39,827 bases of DNA from positions 1 through 39,827 of the forward strand of contig NZ_JAQSDC010000013.1 of assembly GCF_029945705.1 (NCBI RefSeq), in the 5' to 3' direction. The notes beneath the pieces are model-generated. The model was not told the origin of the DNA, did no database searches, and saw nothing but the letters and a program-made list of their open reading frames with translations. This DNA is from Methylotenera sp. GTDB lineage: Bacteria > Pseudomonadota > Gammaproteobacteria > Burkholderiales > Methylophilaceae. Shown here piece by piece: positions 1 through 9,010 of the stretch (positions are counted from its first letter, which is position 1; each line of letters opens with the position of its first letter). Both the position numbers and the translations under genes were made by a program.

Positions 1-59
1 AATAAAACAATGGGTTAAGAAACATATGGGCTAGTTATCTAGGACAGCCCCTAAACTTA

Positions 60-374
60 TTAAATGACAAGAATATTTTGCGTGGCGGTCTCGCCCAAAT
101 TATCATGCCAAGTCACCTCAATCGTGTCGCCAAGTTTGGCGCCTGTCAGTCTAAACGTTAGATACGGATTTTTTGAGATGCCCGTTCCCCATTGCACTTC
201 CAGCACTGTTTTGCCATTTAAAGTGGCCGTGACTAATTGCACAAAATGCGCAGGAATCAATCGATCAAAATCATCCTTTTTGCGCCCAGTTTCCATAGGG
301 TGACTCATTAGCACTTTCACCTCGGTCACTTCACCCTTTAGCTGAGCGCGCATTTTCATGTTATCTGATGCCAT
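60..374 (-). CDS. soxZ: Sulfur-compound carrier protein SoxZ
   Basis: SoxZ is the small immunoglobulin-fold partner of SoxY; the SoxYZ heterodimer carries sulfur intermediates in periplasmic thiosulfate oxidation. The protein is about 104 residues and all beta-like, with the family's typical opening (K-G-E-V-T-E-V-K-V-L-M-S-H-P-M-E-T-G) and a late W-x-D segment. I chose the ATG at 374 because an AAGGA ribosome site lies about 6 bases upstream; an in-frame ATG at 392 lacks one. It lies 8 bp after soxY, and the ribosome site overlaps the soxY stop, so the two are probably translationally coupled. No soxX, soxA, soxB or soxCD is visible, although the window starts only 59 bases beyond this gene. 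The family call is firm; the pathway role here is inferred. Confidence 0.88.
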   Translation of the reverse strand: MASDNMKMRAQLKGEVTEVKVLMSHPMETGRKKDDFDRLIPAHFVQLVTATLNGKTVLEVQWGTGISKNPYLTFRLTGAKLGDTIEVTWHDNLGETATQNILVI

Positions 375-382
375 AGAAATCC

Positions 383-826
383 TTAGCCGCAACCATTCTC
401 TAAAACAATCACATTTTTAGCATTCGTAAAATATTGATTACCAGCCTTCACAACCACTTTTACATTCGAAGTTTCCGCCATCTTGATACGCGTCACTACA
501 AAAGGCTCGGCGCCATTGCTAAATTTGAAATGAGCAATGAGTGGCGTTGGATTTTTCTCTACTAAAATAGAAATAGTTTCAGTGTTGGGAATATTGCTTT
601 TGACTTCAACCTGAACAATTGCACCATTTTCAGCTTTATCTGGCACGGTAATCAAAATATCTTGGCTAAACTTTTCGCTGTTAATTTCTAACTTTTTTTC
701 TGCTTCATTTAACTTATTGGTTTCAAATGCAGCCTTATTCCATATTGCAGCAAAGGCAGTTATAGGTGCAATAAAAGCCATAGCAAACGCACCAGATATG
801 AGCTTTACAAAATCTCTACGTTGCAT
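383..826 (-). CDS. soxY: Sulfur-compound carrier protein SoxY
   Basis: SoxY carries sulfur substrates covalently on a cysteine in a flexible C-terminal tail. The protein has 147 residues. The N-terminus (MQRRDFVKLISGAFAMAF) has a twin-arginine motif followed by a hydrophobic stretch, consistent with Tat export of the folded SoxYZ pair. The tail ends in N-G-C-G; the textbook tail is G-G-C-G-G, so the carrier cysteine is present but the tail is one residue shorter and altered at its first glycine. The gene lies 13 bp after the bepA-like gene and 8 bp before soxZ, indicating one transcript. It could serve a partial Sox route or another sulfur-transfer task, since no other sox genes are seen. Confidence 0.88.
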   Translation of the reverse strand: MQRRDFVKLISGAFAMAFIAPITAFAAIWNKAAFETNKLNEAEKKLEINSEKFSQDILITVPDKAENGAIVQVEVKSNIPNTETISILVEKNPTPLIAHFKFSNGAEPFVVTRIKMAETSNVKVVVKAGNQYFTNAKNVIVLENGCG

Positions 827-839
827 TTTTGCATCCTCA

Positions 840-2339
840 TTAACCTTTTTTCACTTCACCTTGCAAACGGCGCAATTCAGTGAGCCGCGCTTCGACAATA
901 GATTTTTGATAAAAATCACCATCATTCGCTTTAACCGCTAGCTCCATTTGCTCAATTGCACGTGCAAGATCGTACTTTCTAAAATAAGCCTCACCTTGTG
1001 CTTGATAGCTCAGTAAAAGCTTATTCTGCATAGTATAGGCTTTTGCCAATACATCGTAAAACTGCGCATCATTAGGATACAAACCTTGCTTATCTTTAAT
1101 CAGTTTAATTGCACTATCAGCTTGTTTAATCGCCAAAAAATGATCTGCGTAACCATAAATCAGTGCCCGATTATCTGGGTACAATTTAAGCGCTGCCGCG
1201 TATTGTTCAGCTGCCTGTTGCGGATTATTCTCTACGACTTGCAAGCGTGCACTTAGATTTTCTATCATGGCATGTTGCGGTGCGTACTTTTTCAACCAGG
1301 CCACTTCCTTCTCAGCTTGTGGCAAAGCATTTTTACGCAGATAAGCGACCGCTAACCCGTAATGCTCAGCCGCTTCATTGGTATATTTATGTTCACTAAT
1401 ATTTTGCTTAAACACCTCAATATTAGTGTCTGCCGAGCCATTATTGGCAATAATTTTGGCCCGCACGTATTGAAACTCAACGCTATCAGGCACTTGTCTA
1501 TAACTCATTTGTGACACACGATTTGCAACATCGGCGATACGTTCACTGGTCAGCGGGTGTGTACGCAAAAAGCTAGGCGCACCACCTTCTGCAAAACGCG
1601 TACCACGCTGCAAAGTAGTAAAAAATGCGGGCATCGCACGTACATCAAAACCGCCACTATCTAAAATTTGTAAACCAACGCGATCAGCCTCCCGCTCGTG
1701 ATCACGTGTGTAATCCAATTGATTTTGTATACCGACAGCCGCAGACGTAGTTAGCGCACCACTTGCCAAGTCTGGGTTAGCTCGCGCTACCAGCAATGCT
1801 AACGCAATGCCTGCAATGTTTTTAAACGTGTCATATTTTTGCGAAGCCAACATACGCGCCATGTGGTGCTGTGTCACGTGACCAATTTCATGACCCAATA
1901 CACTGGCGAGTTCAGATTCATTATTTGTGGCTAGTATTAAGCCTGTATGCACACCAACCACACCGCCAGGCATGGCAAACGCGTTAATGGAGTTATCCTG
2001 CACCACAAAAAAGTTAAATTTTTGCTGCTTATCACTGCTCGCTGAAACTAATCGATTACCCAAATTATTCAGATAATCAATAATTTCTACATCTTGCACT
2101 ACCTCGTCACTGGTCGATACATCACGCATAATCTGCTCGCCAATACGCCTTTCATCAAGCGGCGTCAGCACGGTTTGTGAAACATCGCCTAGCTCAGGCA
2201 AACTCAAATCAAAGCTTCTTGGCGCTTCATAAGGCTTGCCCGTTAACACAGGTTCGCCATAAGATTGCGCCAACAAATTGGTGGCTAGCGCACTGTTTGT
2301 TATCAGCAAAATTGCAATTACAATAGTTTTTAATTTCAT
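840..2339 (-). CDS. bepA: BepA-like periplasmic M48 metalloprotease with TPR domain
   Basis: BepA (YfgC) is a zinc metalloprotease and chaperone that acts in the periplasm on outer-membrane assembly substrates such as LptD. The protein has 499 residues, close to the E. coli length. It starts with a signal peptide (about residues 1-24), followed by an M48 domain with the zinc motif HEIGH at 150-154 and the third-ligand region D-H-E-R-E-A-D-R near 210. A T-H-P-L-T-S-E-R-I segment resembles the regulatory His loop of BepA. The C-terminal half, from about residue 300, is rich in TPR-like helices. It is the first gene of a likely three-gene transcript with soxY and soxZ. The signal peptide and zinc site are visible; the substrate is assumed from the family. 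Confidence 0.88.
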   Translation of the reverse strand: MKLKTIVIAILLITNSALATNLLAQSYGEPVLTGKPYEAPRSFDLSLPELGDVSQTVLTPLDERRIGEQIMRDVSTSDEVVQDVEIIDYLNNLGNRLVSASSDKQQKFNFFVVQDNSINAFAMPGGVVGVHTGLILATNNESELASVLGHEIGHVTQHHMARMLASQKYDTFKNIAGIALALLVARANPDLASGALTTSAAVGIQNQLDYTRDHEREADRVGLQILDSGGFDVRAMPAFFTTLQRGTRFAEGGAPSFLRTHPLTSERIADVANRVSQMSYRQVPDSVEFQYVRAKIIANNGSADTNIEVFKQNISEHKYTNEAAEHYGLAVAYLRKNALPQAEKEVAWLKKYAPQHAMIENLSARLQVVENNPQQAAEQYAAALKLYPDNRALIYGYADHFLAIKQADSAIKLIKDKQGLYPNDAQFYDVLAKAYTMQNKLLLSYQAQGEAYFRKYDLARAIEQMELAVKANDGDFYQKSIVEARLTELRRLQGEVKKG

Positions 2340-2426
2340 TATTGTTATGATAGCTACTTTACGAAGCTAGTTCAGCAGGATTCATAAAAAATCATCCATA
2401 AAATAATTATCCGTGGAAAGCAAAAA

Positions 2427-2915
2427 ATGACTCAAGCAGCAAACACCCTTACCCATTTTGACAAAAGTGGTCAAGCGCACATGGTCGATGTTGGTGACAA
2501 AGCACACACCAAGCGCATCGCAATTGCCAGCGGTGAAATTACCATGCAAGCTAGTACTTTAGCGCTGATTAAAAGTGGCGATTCAAAAAAAGGTGACGTA
2601 CTCGGCATCGCAAGAATTGCCGCGATTCAAGGCTCAAAACGCACCTCTGATTTAATCCCGCTTTGCCACCCGATCAGCCTTACAAAAGTAGCCGTTACCT
2701 TTGAAATAGATGATAAAAACACGTCCATTATCTGCACTACCACCACCGAAACTACAGGTCAAACGGGCGTAGAAATGGAAGCGCTCACCTCTGTAAGCAT
2801 AGGCTTACTGACGATTTATGATATGTGCAAAGCGGTGGATAGAGGCATGACAATAGGTAGCATCAAGCTATTGGAAAAGCATGGTGGGAAGTCTGGGGAT
2901 TGGGTAGCGCCATAG
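2427..2915 (+). CDS. moaC: Cyclic pyranopterin monophosphate synthase MoaC
   Basis: MoaC converts 3',8-cyclo-7,8-dihydro-GTP to cyclic pyranopterin monophosphate, the second part of the first step of molybdenum cofactor synthesis, in the cytoplasm. The 162-residue length matches the family. Hallmarks visible are L-C-H-P-I near residue 77, the [13 protein letters not shown] segment and the catalytic-site motif Y-D-M-C-K-A near 131. A GGAAAG ribosome site lies about 6 bases before the ATG. The gene is divergent from the bepA-like gene, sharing an 87-bp promoter gap, and convergent with the efflux operon; no other mo-cofactor gene is present in the window. Confidence 0.95.
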   Translation: MTQAANTLTHFDKSGQAHMVDVGDKAHTKRIAIASGEITMQASTLALIKSGDSKKGDVLGIARIAAIQGSKRTSDLIPLCHPISLTKVAVTFEIDDKNTSIICTTTTETTGQTGVEMEALTSVSIGLLTIYDMCKAVDRGMTIGSIKLLEKHGGKSGDWVAP

Positions 2916-3102
2916 TAAGCAACAACTTACTAACCCTGAAAATTATCTAAGAAAGTGCTCTCGTCCGACTACTGCCCAACTTAAAGAGTAGACAATGGCG
3001 TCAATACCTCAGTGTAAAAATAGTAGCTATCACGAACTACCTTCTTTGACTTAGTTTCACCTTCTCTAATAGAGAGTAAGCCCTGATTACAGCTGAATAG
3101 CG

Positions 3103-6100
3103 TCATTGCAATGTTGTGAGGCTTTTAAACTTAGGGCCAAGCCACAGTTCAAAATCATTAATTAGGGTATATAAAACTGGAATAAAGAATAAGCTAAGTA
3201 CCGTTGAGCTTATTAACCCGCCAACTACAGTGAGTGCCATAGGCGTGCGAAAAGCTGTACCAGCTCCTATACCTAAAATAATAGGCAGCATGCCTGCGAT
3301 CATCGCTAGTGAAGTCATAACAATTGGGCGCGCGCGCTGATGACATGCAGTGAGAATAGCTTCTTGTAGACTGAGCCCAGTTGCACGATGTTCTACGATA
3401 AAATCGACAAGCAAAATGCCATTTTTTGCCACAATACCCATCAACATCAAAATACCGATTACCGAAGGCAATGATAATGAAGCTTGTGCGATAAGTAGAG
3501 CCAATAGCGCACCACATACTGAGAGCGGCAATGCAAACATAATGGTTGCTGGCTGAAGTAACGCACGGAAAAGCAATACCAATACCAAGTAGACAATTAA
3601 TATTCCTGCAATCATCGCAGTGGTAAATGAATCGAACATTTCCGCTAAAAGCTCTGCATCACCCTGATCATAACGTGTTACGCCTTTTGGCAATGATTGC
3701 ATGATAGGAAGTGCATTAATTTTATCGAGGGCCTGTCCAAGTGTTGCATCATTTAGATCCGCTTCCAAGACAATTTGGCGCTGTTGATCATAGCGGGTAA
3801 TGCTGGTTGCACCTGCGCCGAGCGCAACATCAGCCACAGCTGAAAGCGGCACCATTGCACCCTGCAGAGTAGGTACCAATAACTGACTTAATATTTCTGG
3901 GTCATCCTTTACCTTGTTATTAAGTAAAACGCGAATAGGCACTTGGCGATTGCCCACATTGAGTTTTGCCAAGTTAACTCTTAAATCACCCATGGTAGCA
4001 ACCCGCACAGCGTCAGAAATATTCTCTACATTGACGCCAAGCCGAGCGGCATCATCGTTGCGCGGGGTGATGGTCAGCTCTGTTCGTGGTAGCGGTGCAT
4101 TAGAAGAAACATTGCTTAGCTGCTTAAGTTCCAACATTTGCAGTTCTAACGTAGCAGCCGTCTTTTGCAATAAATCAGGGTCATTACTACTTAAGCCTAT
4201 TGTGACTGCTTTGCTACCATTTTCAGTTAAAAAAGCTATCCGCGTATTTGGCACATCAGCAAGCTTTATAAGCATACTATGTTCAAATGTTTTTGCATCT
4301 TGTTCGCGACTGCCTTTTGGCACAAGCTGAATGGTAAGTGTAGCCTGGCGTATCTCGCCCTCTACATTCGTTTCACTATCGGCGCCACCAACTAGTCCAA
4401 ACACAGATTTAACGTCTTTTTGATTGAGTAATATTTTAGAAATCGTATCAACAGCCTGATTAGTATCAGCAAGCCTTGAACCTGGGGGAAGTTCCACTTT
4501 TAATACAGATTGTGATTTATCTTCATCAGGCATAAAACCAGTTGGTAAGAAGCTTACCATCGCGACTGAGCTTACTAGAATGATGACAGCATAGAGCAAA
4601 GTTTTTTTTCGATTGCGAAGTGCCTCATTTAATAAACTCATGTAATGTCCAACCCAAGACGCTTCTTCAGGATGAGTATAGGACGGGTTAGTTAAAAAAT
4701 CTGACTTTGCTGAAGGTCTCACTGGGTTCAGTTTAAGTGGCTTCAGAAAGTAGGCGGCAAGCACTGGCGTAATTAAACGTGCAACAACCAACGAGAAAAA
4801 TGTGGCAATCGCTACGGTTAAACCAAACTGGCTAAAATACTTACCAACTACGCCTCCCATAAAGCTCACTGGAACAAATACGGCGATAACGACAGCCGTA
4901 GTAGCTACCACCGCTAGACCAATTTCATCGGCAGCGTCAATTGCTGCTTGATACGGTGTTTTGCCCATTTGCAAATGACGAATAATATTTTCCATTTCAA
5001 CAATCGCATCATCTACCAATATTCCAGACACAAGCGATAGCGCAAGCATGCTCACCATGTTGAGCGAAAAGCCAAGCCAATGCATCACCAAAAAAGTAGG
5101 AATGACGGACAGTGGAATCACCATTCCAGCAATCCATGTGGCGCGCCAGCTGCGCAGAAACCAATAAACAACCGCTGCAGCCAAGATGGCGCCTTCAATA
5201 AAAGACCAAAGTGCCGAGTAGTAGTTTTGTTTGGTATATGATACTTCTGACTGGATGATAGTAAAGGTAATGTCTGGATTTGTTGCAGCAAGTTGTTTAA
5301 GTAGTTCATTCACATTTTTTTCAATACTAACTTCACTGGCTGAGCGTGAGCGATAAATTGCAAAAGCAACCACCTGCTGATGGTTTAATTGCGCTAACTG
5401 GCGTGGTTCACCTATAGTATCTATCACGTCGCCAATATCATCTAATCTGGCAAATCTATCATCCCCTAACGCAATTTTCATATTAGCTAGCAAGGCTAAG
5501 TTGTTATGTGCCCCAGTGACTTTGATTGGTAGTTCTTGCGCTAAATTATCCAGTCGGCCAGCAGACAATGTTTGCGCAGTAAGTCGGATCTGACTATTGA
5601 CAATGTCAGCTGTAAGACCATAAGCCAGCATTCGGGCAGAGTCTAGTTCAACGTGGACTTCTCTGTCTTGCCCACCCTGGCGCAAAGTTTTTGAGATGCC
5701 TTTTGCATTTTGCAAAGTATTAATTACTTGGCTATCTACAAACCATGAGAGCTCCTCTAATGAGCGTGTTTGTGAGCTAACTGCGTAAGTTAGAATCGGG
5801 CTATTGTCGCTATCAATACGCTGTATCAAAGGCTCCTCTGCATTGCGTGGAAAAAATCCGCGTATCTCGCTTACTTTATCGCGCACTTTAGAAAGGGCTT
5901 GTCCAACCTCAGTACCCGATTGAAACTCTACTTGTGTACTCGATACGCCATCTGTAATGTTAGAAGTGATGTGCTTAATATTGCCAATTGAGGCCAAAGA
6001 TGACTCTAATCGGCGTGTGACTTGTATTTCAATTTCGCTAGGCGTTGCACTCGGCAGGCTAATAGAAATGTTAACAATTGGTATTTGCACGTCTGGCCAA

Positions 6101-6216
6101 TTGTTAATCGGCAGCTTAAAATATGCTGCCAACCCGCCAAAAACAAGACCAGTAAAAATAATAAACGGAAGCAGTGGTCGCTTAATCGCCCATGAGGAAA
6201 CACGGAGACTCATCAT
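3103..6216 (-). CDS. RND efflux pump, inner-membrane transporter (HAE1-like)
   Basis: This is the proton-driven inner-membrane pump of a tripartite efflux system. The length of 1037 residues is typical of RND pumps. A transmembrane helix near residues 15-32 is followed by a large periplasmic loop, a block of six helices from about 335, a second periplasmic loop and a final block of helices from about 870. The proton-relay aspartate pair is visible in helix 4 (G-I-L-V-D-D-A-I-V-E-M-E-N, around residue 400), the signature of the HAE1 drug/lipophile group rather than the heavy-metal group. Two adjacent ATG codons exist; AGGA is better spaced for the second, at 6213. It starts 10 bp after the fusion-protein gene. 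The substrate cannot be told from the sequence. Confidence 0.93.
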   Translation of the reverse strand: MMSLRVSSWAIKRPLLPFIIFTGLVFGGLAAYFKLPINNWPDVQIPIVNISISLPSATPSEIEIQVTRRLESSLASIGNIKHITSNITDGVSSTQVEFQSGTEVGQALSKVRDKVSEIRGFFPRNAEEPLIQRIDSDNSPILTYAVSSQTRSLEELSWFVDSQVINTLQNAKGISKTLRQGGQDREVHVELDSARMLAYGLTADIVNSQIRLTAQTLSAGRLDNLAQELPIKVTGAHNNLALLANMKIALGDDRFARLDDIGDVIDTIGEPRQLAQLNHQQVVAFAIYRSRSASEVSIEKNVNELLKQLAATNPDITFTIIQSEVSYTKQNYYSALWSFIEGAILAAAVVYWFLRSWRATWIAGMVIPLSVIPTFLVMHWLGFSLNMVSMLALSLVSGILVDDAIVEMENIIRHLQMGKTPYQAAIDAADEIGLAVVATTAVVIAVFVPVSFMGGVVGKYFSQFGLTVAIATFFSLVVARLITPVLAAYFLKPLKLNPVRPSAKSDFLTNPSYTHPEEASWVGHYMSLLNEALRNRKKTLLYAVIILVSSVAMVSFLPTGFMPDEDKSQSVLKVELPPGSRLADTNQAVDTISKILLNQKDVKSVFGLVGGADSETNVEGEIRQATLTIQLVPKGSREQDAKTFEHSMLIKLADVPNTRIAFLTENGSKAVTIGLSSNDPDLLQKTAATLELQMLELKQLSNVSSNAPLPRTELTITPRNDDAARLGVNVENISDAVRVATMGDLRVNLAKLNVGNRQVPIRVLLNNKVKDDPEILSQLLVPTLQGAMVPLSAVADVALGAGATSITRYDQQRQIVLEADLNDATLGQALDKINALPIMQSLPKGVTRYDQGDAELLAEMFDSFTTAMIAGILIVYLVLVLLFRALLQPATIMFALPLSVCGALLALLIAQASLSLPSVIGILMLMGIVAKNGILLVDFIVEHRATGLSLQEAILTACHQRARPIVMTSLAMIAGMLPIILGIGAGTAFRTPMALTVVGGLISSTVLSLFFIPVLYTLINDFELWLGPKFKSLTTLQ

Positions 6217-6226
6217 AATCCTAAAC

Positions 6227-7432
6227 TCATCGTGTGGATAAACTTGAAAAAACTTTTACCGTTTGCCCATCACGTAAAAATGCAGAAAAACGATCTACAA
6301 CCTGCATTCCAGGTTCAAGACCTTGTGTTACCTCAACTAAACCACCTGCTGTTCTACTACCAGTTTTAATTGAGGCGTTAATCGCCTTATTTTGCGTAAT
6401 AACATAAACAAATGCAGTGCTGCCCTCGAAGCGAATAGCACTATCAGGCAAGTAAATACCCTTTTTTCCTTTTGTTAAAATACTGACATGGGCCGTCTGA
6501 CCGATGGTTGCTTTTGGTTGCTTATCAAAAGCGATTCGTACTTTTGCTGTTTGGTTTTGACGGTCAATTTTAGAGGAAATATGGCGTATTTTACCTGCGT
6601 AAATTGTGCTATCGCCTGTTAATTCGACTTTTGTACTTAAATCAGATTTTAGTTGTGCTACTTCCGAACTAGAAGCAGACAACTCAACCTCAAGTAAGTT
6701 ATCGCGCAATACTACAAATAGCGGATCAGCCGACTGAGCTAAAGAGAGACCAACTCGGGCTTTACTCTCAATAATGGTGCCTGAGACAGGCGCACTAATC
6801 GTTGCTTGTTTCAAATGCACTTCGGTTTCTGCTAATTGCCCACGGCTTAGATCTAAATCGGCTTGTGCGATACCTAAGTTATTGTGAGCGGCCTTAAGTC
6901 TGGCTTCGGCTAAACGCTCAGCTGTAACGCGTTGCTCAATAACCTCGCCAGAAAGCAATCCTGTCTCAGCAATTGCTTGCGCGCGTTGCTTTTCAGCTTT
7001 AGCCTGATCGTATTGCGCTTTTGATTCTTCTACCATGGTTTCTTGTTGTGCAACTGATTGTGTTGCGTGTTGCACAGTGGCCTCTTGCTGCAACTTTTGC
7101 GTTTTGATGACAGCGGTATCAATGTAGGCAAGTACTTGTCCCGCTTTAACACTTTGACCTTCATCCGCACTAACTTGAATGACTCTACCTTGACCCAGCT
7201 CACTATAAATAGGAACCTCTTCTCGACCAACAATGGGACCAGAAAAACTCAGTTGATTCGCAATAGTTTGGTAATTGACGGTAATTACGGAAACTGTCAC
7301 AGTTTGTTCAGGATTTGATTTTGCAGGTGTTGCTTTGCTATACGAGTGTAAAACAAAATAAACAACTAATACTAAAGCTACTAGCCAAACTAATGCATAG
7401 CGCTTGAAAATCTGTTTTACTTTCAAATCCAT
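6227..7432 (-). CDS. RND efflux periplasmic membrane fusion protein
   Basis: Membrane fusion proteins bridge the RND pump and the outer-membrane channel. The protein has 401 residues from the chosen start, with an N-terminal membrane anchor (about residues 12-32), a lipoyl-like half (G-Q-G-R-V-I-Q-V-S-A-D-E-G-Q-S-V-K-A-G), an alpha-helical coiled-coil hairpin rich in Gln, Ala and Glu (about 95-175), the second lipoyl half and beta-barrel domains. I chose the ATG at 7432 because AAGGGGA lies 5 bases upstream; an upstream in-frame ATG at 7480 would add 16 residues without a ribosome site. It lies 75 bp after the outer-membrane factor gene and 10 bp before the pump gene. Confidence 0.92.
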   Translation of the reverse strand: MDLKVKQIFKRYALVWLVALVLVVYFVLHSYSKATPAKSNPEQTVTVSVITVNYQTIANQLSFSGPIVGREEVPIYSELGQGRVIQVSADEGQSVKAGQVLAYIDTAVIKTQKLQQEATVQHATQSVAQQETMVEESKAQYDQAKAEKQRAQAIAETGLLSGEVIEQRVTAERLAEARLKAAHNNLGIAQADLDLSRGQLAETEVHLKQATISAPVSGTIIESKARVGLSLAQSADPLFVVLRDNLLEVELSASSSEVAQLKSDLSTKVELTGDSTIYAGKIRHISSKIDRQNQTAKVRIAFDKQPKATIGQTAHVSILTKGKKGIYLPDSAIRFEGSTAFVYVITQNKAINASIKTGSRTAGGLVEVTQGLEPGMQVVDRFSAFLRDGQTVKVFSSLSTR

Positions 7433-7507
7433 AATTCCCCTTACGTACGCAAATATTCTTATATACATTCCTAAATGCAATTTAGGTGCATTGCAGCGGC
7501 ATGTTAC

Positions 7508-8920
7508 TTATAGACTTGAACCATTTCCGAATGATTTATTAACCAATGCAAATGCGTTCAACCAAGCGACCTTTGTATCAATCGCTTGTAATTCTTGCTC
7601 TAGCACTTTAATTTCAATGTTTAATAATTCTGGCCTGCTAAGATAACCTGCATTATACGCTGCCTGAATCTTTCCAGACTTCTGACGCAAAAGAGTTAAT
7701 TCTTTTTCGGTTCGAGTTTGGCGCCGCTCTGCCACATTGAAGTTCGCAAGCGCATCCTCCGTTTCCTCTATCGCAATTAAAACCGTTTCTTGATAAGCAA
7801 GAACAGCCTCCCGAAGTTTAGCTTCGCGCGCATTCACAATTTGACGTGCTAAGCCCCAATCTACAATAGGAAGCCGAATGGATGGCGCTAAAAATGTAAT
7901 TGACTGTGATGAACGACTTGAGCCAGAAAGGTTACCTGCTAGCATGAGTGCGCCCTCTAAATTGAGTTTTGGATAAAGGTCCGCGCGTGCGATGCCTAAA
8001 TCCCCAGCAGCGGACATTACAAGCGACTCCGCTCGTTGTACGTCTGGTCTAATTTGTATCAACTTAGCAGGTAAAGTGAGTGCAGGCTTATCAGCGCGGG
8101 AAATTACCCAAGGGCTGTCACCTAAATCCAACCAACTTGGTAAAGGAGTAGCCAGGCCGCATAGAACACGCAGTCGCTGCAAAGAGGATTCACTCAGCAT
8201 AAAAGCATTGAGTTTTGCATCCTCTGCATCAGCTAAAGCTTTACGTGATAAATCCTGGTCACTTTCCGCCAACAAACCTACTTCTTTGCCTTTTTTGGTC
8301 AGTTCGCTTAAGTTTTCGTAATTCAACATGACAGTGTCAAAATGATGCAGCTTTTCTTGCGAGGCTCTTAAATCACCATAAGCACGAATGACTTCCACAA
8401 CAATATTGTTTTTAGCTAAATGAATATCAGTTGTGGCGGTTTTGATATTGGCACTTGTTAATTTACGTTGCGCATCTCCAAGCCCAAAAATGGGGATTTC
8501 CCAGATTAAATCAAAACCAGCAATAAAAGCGCCAGAGGTTCTTACAATAGACTGATCTGCGCTTACTGTTTTGCTTGGACGCGACAAGCTATCGGGGCCT
8601 GCCATGAAACCTACTTGTGGCTTCATTGTTGCTTCTGTGGAGTGCTGGAAAGCTTCGGCTGCTTTTAATCGCTCCTTCGCTTGACCTAGCGTGAAATTTT
8701 GTTTTAATGCAAGTGCAATCGCATCATTCAAGACATCGTCACTGAGTAACAACCACCAGTCTTTTTGAGCCGCATCAACATCTGGTTCATTAGTTGCATT
8801 TCGCCAATGAGTTGGCGTTGGTGCTTTGAGTTCGGGGTTTATTGGAGCTAAACATGAAGTAAGTGCGACGGCACTTATCATGGCAAGTAACTTGCGCCAA
8901 AGCTGATATTGGTGAAACAT
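7508..8920 (-). CDS. RND efflux outer-membrane factor lipoprotein (NodT/TolC superfamily)
   Basis: This is the outer-membrane channel of the efflux system. The 470-residue protein starts with a lipoprotein signal ending in the lipobox L-T-S-C, so it should be acylated on Cys 23. Two outer-membrane efflux protein repeats follow, with the long amphipathic helices typical of TolC-like channels and the conserved A-x-x-D-L-Y-P segment around residues 305-312. It is the first gene of the OMF-MFP-pump operon, with a good promoter 29-57 bases upstream of the ATG. Gene order with the channel first is less common than with the fusion protein first but is well known for NodT-type systems. Confidence 0.9.
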   Translation of the reverse strand: MFHQYQLWRKLLAMISAVALTSCLAPINPELKAPTPTHWRNATNEPDVDAAQKDWWLLLSDDVLNDAIALALKQNFTLGQAKERLKAAEAFQHSTEATMKPQVGFMAGPDSLSRPSKTVSADQSIVRTSGAFIAGFDLIWEIPIFGLGDAQRKLTSANIKTATTDIHLAKNNIVVEVIRAYGDLRASQEKLHHFDTVMLNYENLSELTKKGKEVGLLAESDQDLSRKALADAEDAKLNAFMLSESSLQRLRVLCGLATPLPSWLDLGDSPWVISRADKPALTLPAKLIQIRPDVQRAESLVMSAAGDLGIARADLYPKLNLEGALMLAGNLSGSSRSSQSITFLAPSIRLPIVDWGLARQIVNAREAKLREAVLAYQETVLIAIEETEDALANFNVAERRQTRTEKELTLLRQKSGKIQAAYNAGYLSRPELLNIEIKVLEQELQAIDTKVAWLNAFALVNKSFGNGSSL

Positions 8921-8948
8921 CCAAACCCCAGTAAGATGTAATTAAAAT

Positions 8949-8977
8949 ATTATACAGAGGTTAGTAGTAGCGGACAA
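8949..8977 (-). promoter_or_regulatory. Sigma-70 promoter of the RND efflux operon
   Basis: On the minus strand a TTGTCC element (8972-8977) is followed after exactly 17 bases by a perfect TATAAT element (8949-8954). The predicted start is about 22 bases before the ATG of the outer-membrane factor gene. No regulator gene of TetR, LysR or MarR type lies next to the operon. The call rests on consensus match only. Confidence 0.55.
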
Positions 8978-9010
8978 AGCGAACGTTGAAATTAGCTTAG
9001 CTTTGAGGGC

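Noticed and set aside
1-59. Terminator after soxZ
   Set aside because: GGGCT/AGCCC can pair on the minus strand, but no T-run follows and the region is cut by the window edge.
2916-3102. Possible terminator hairpins between the convergent moaC and efflux genes
   Set aside because: Only a 5-bp stem (TCTCT/AGAGA near 3063-3075) with no T-run was found; too weak to call.
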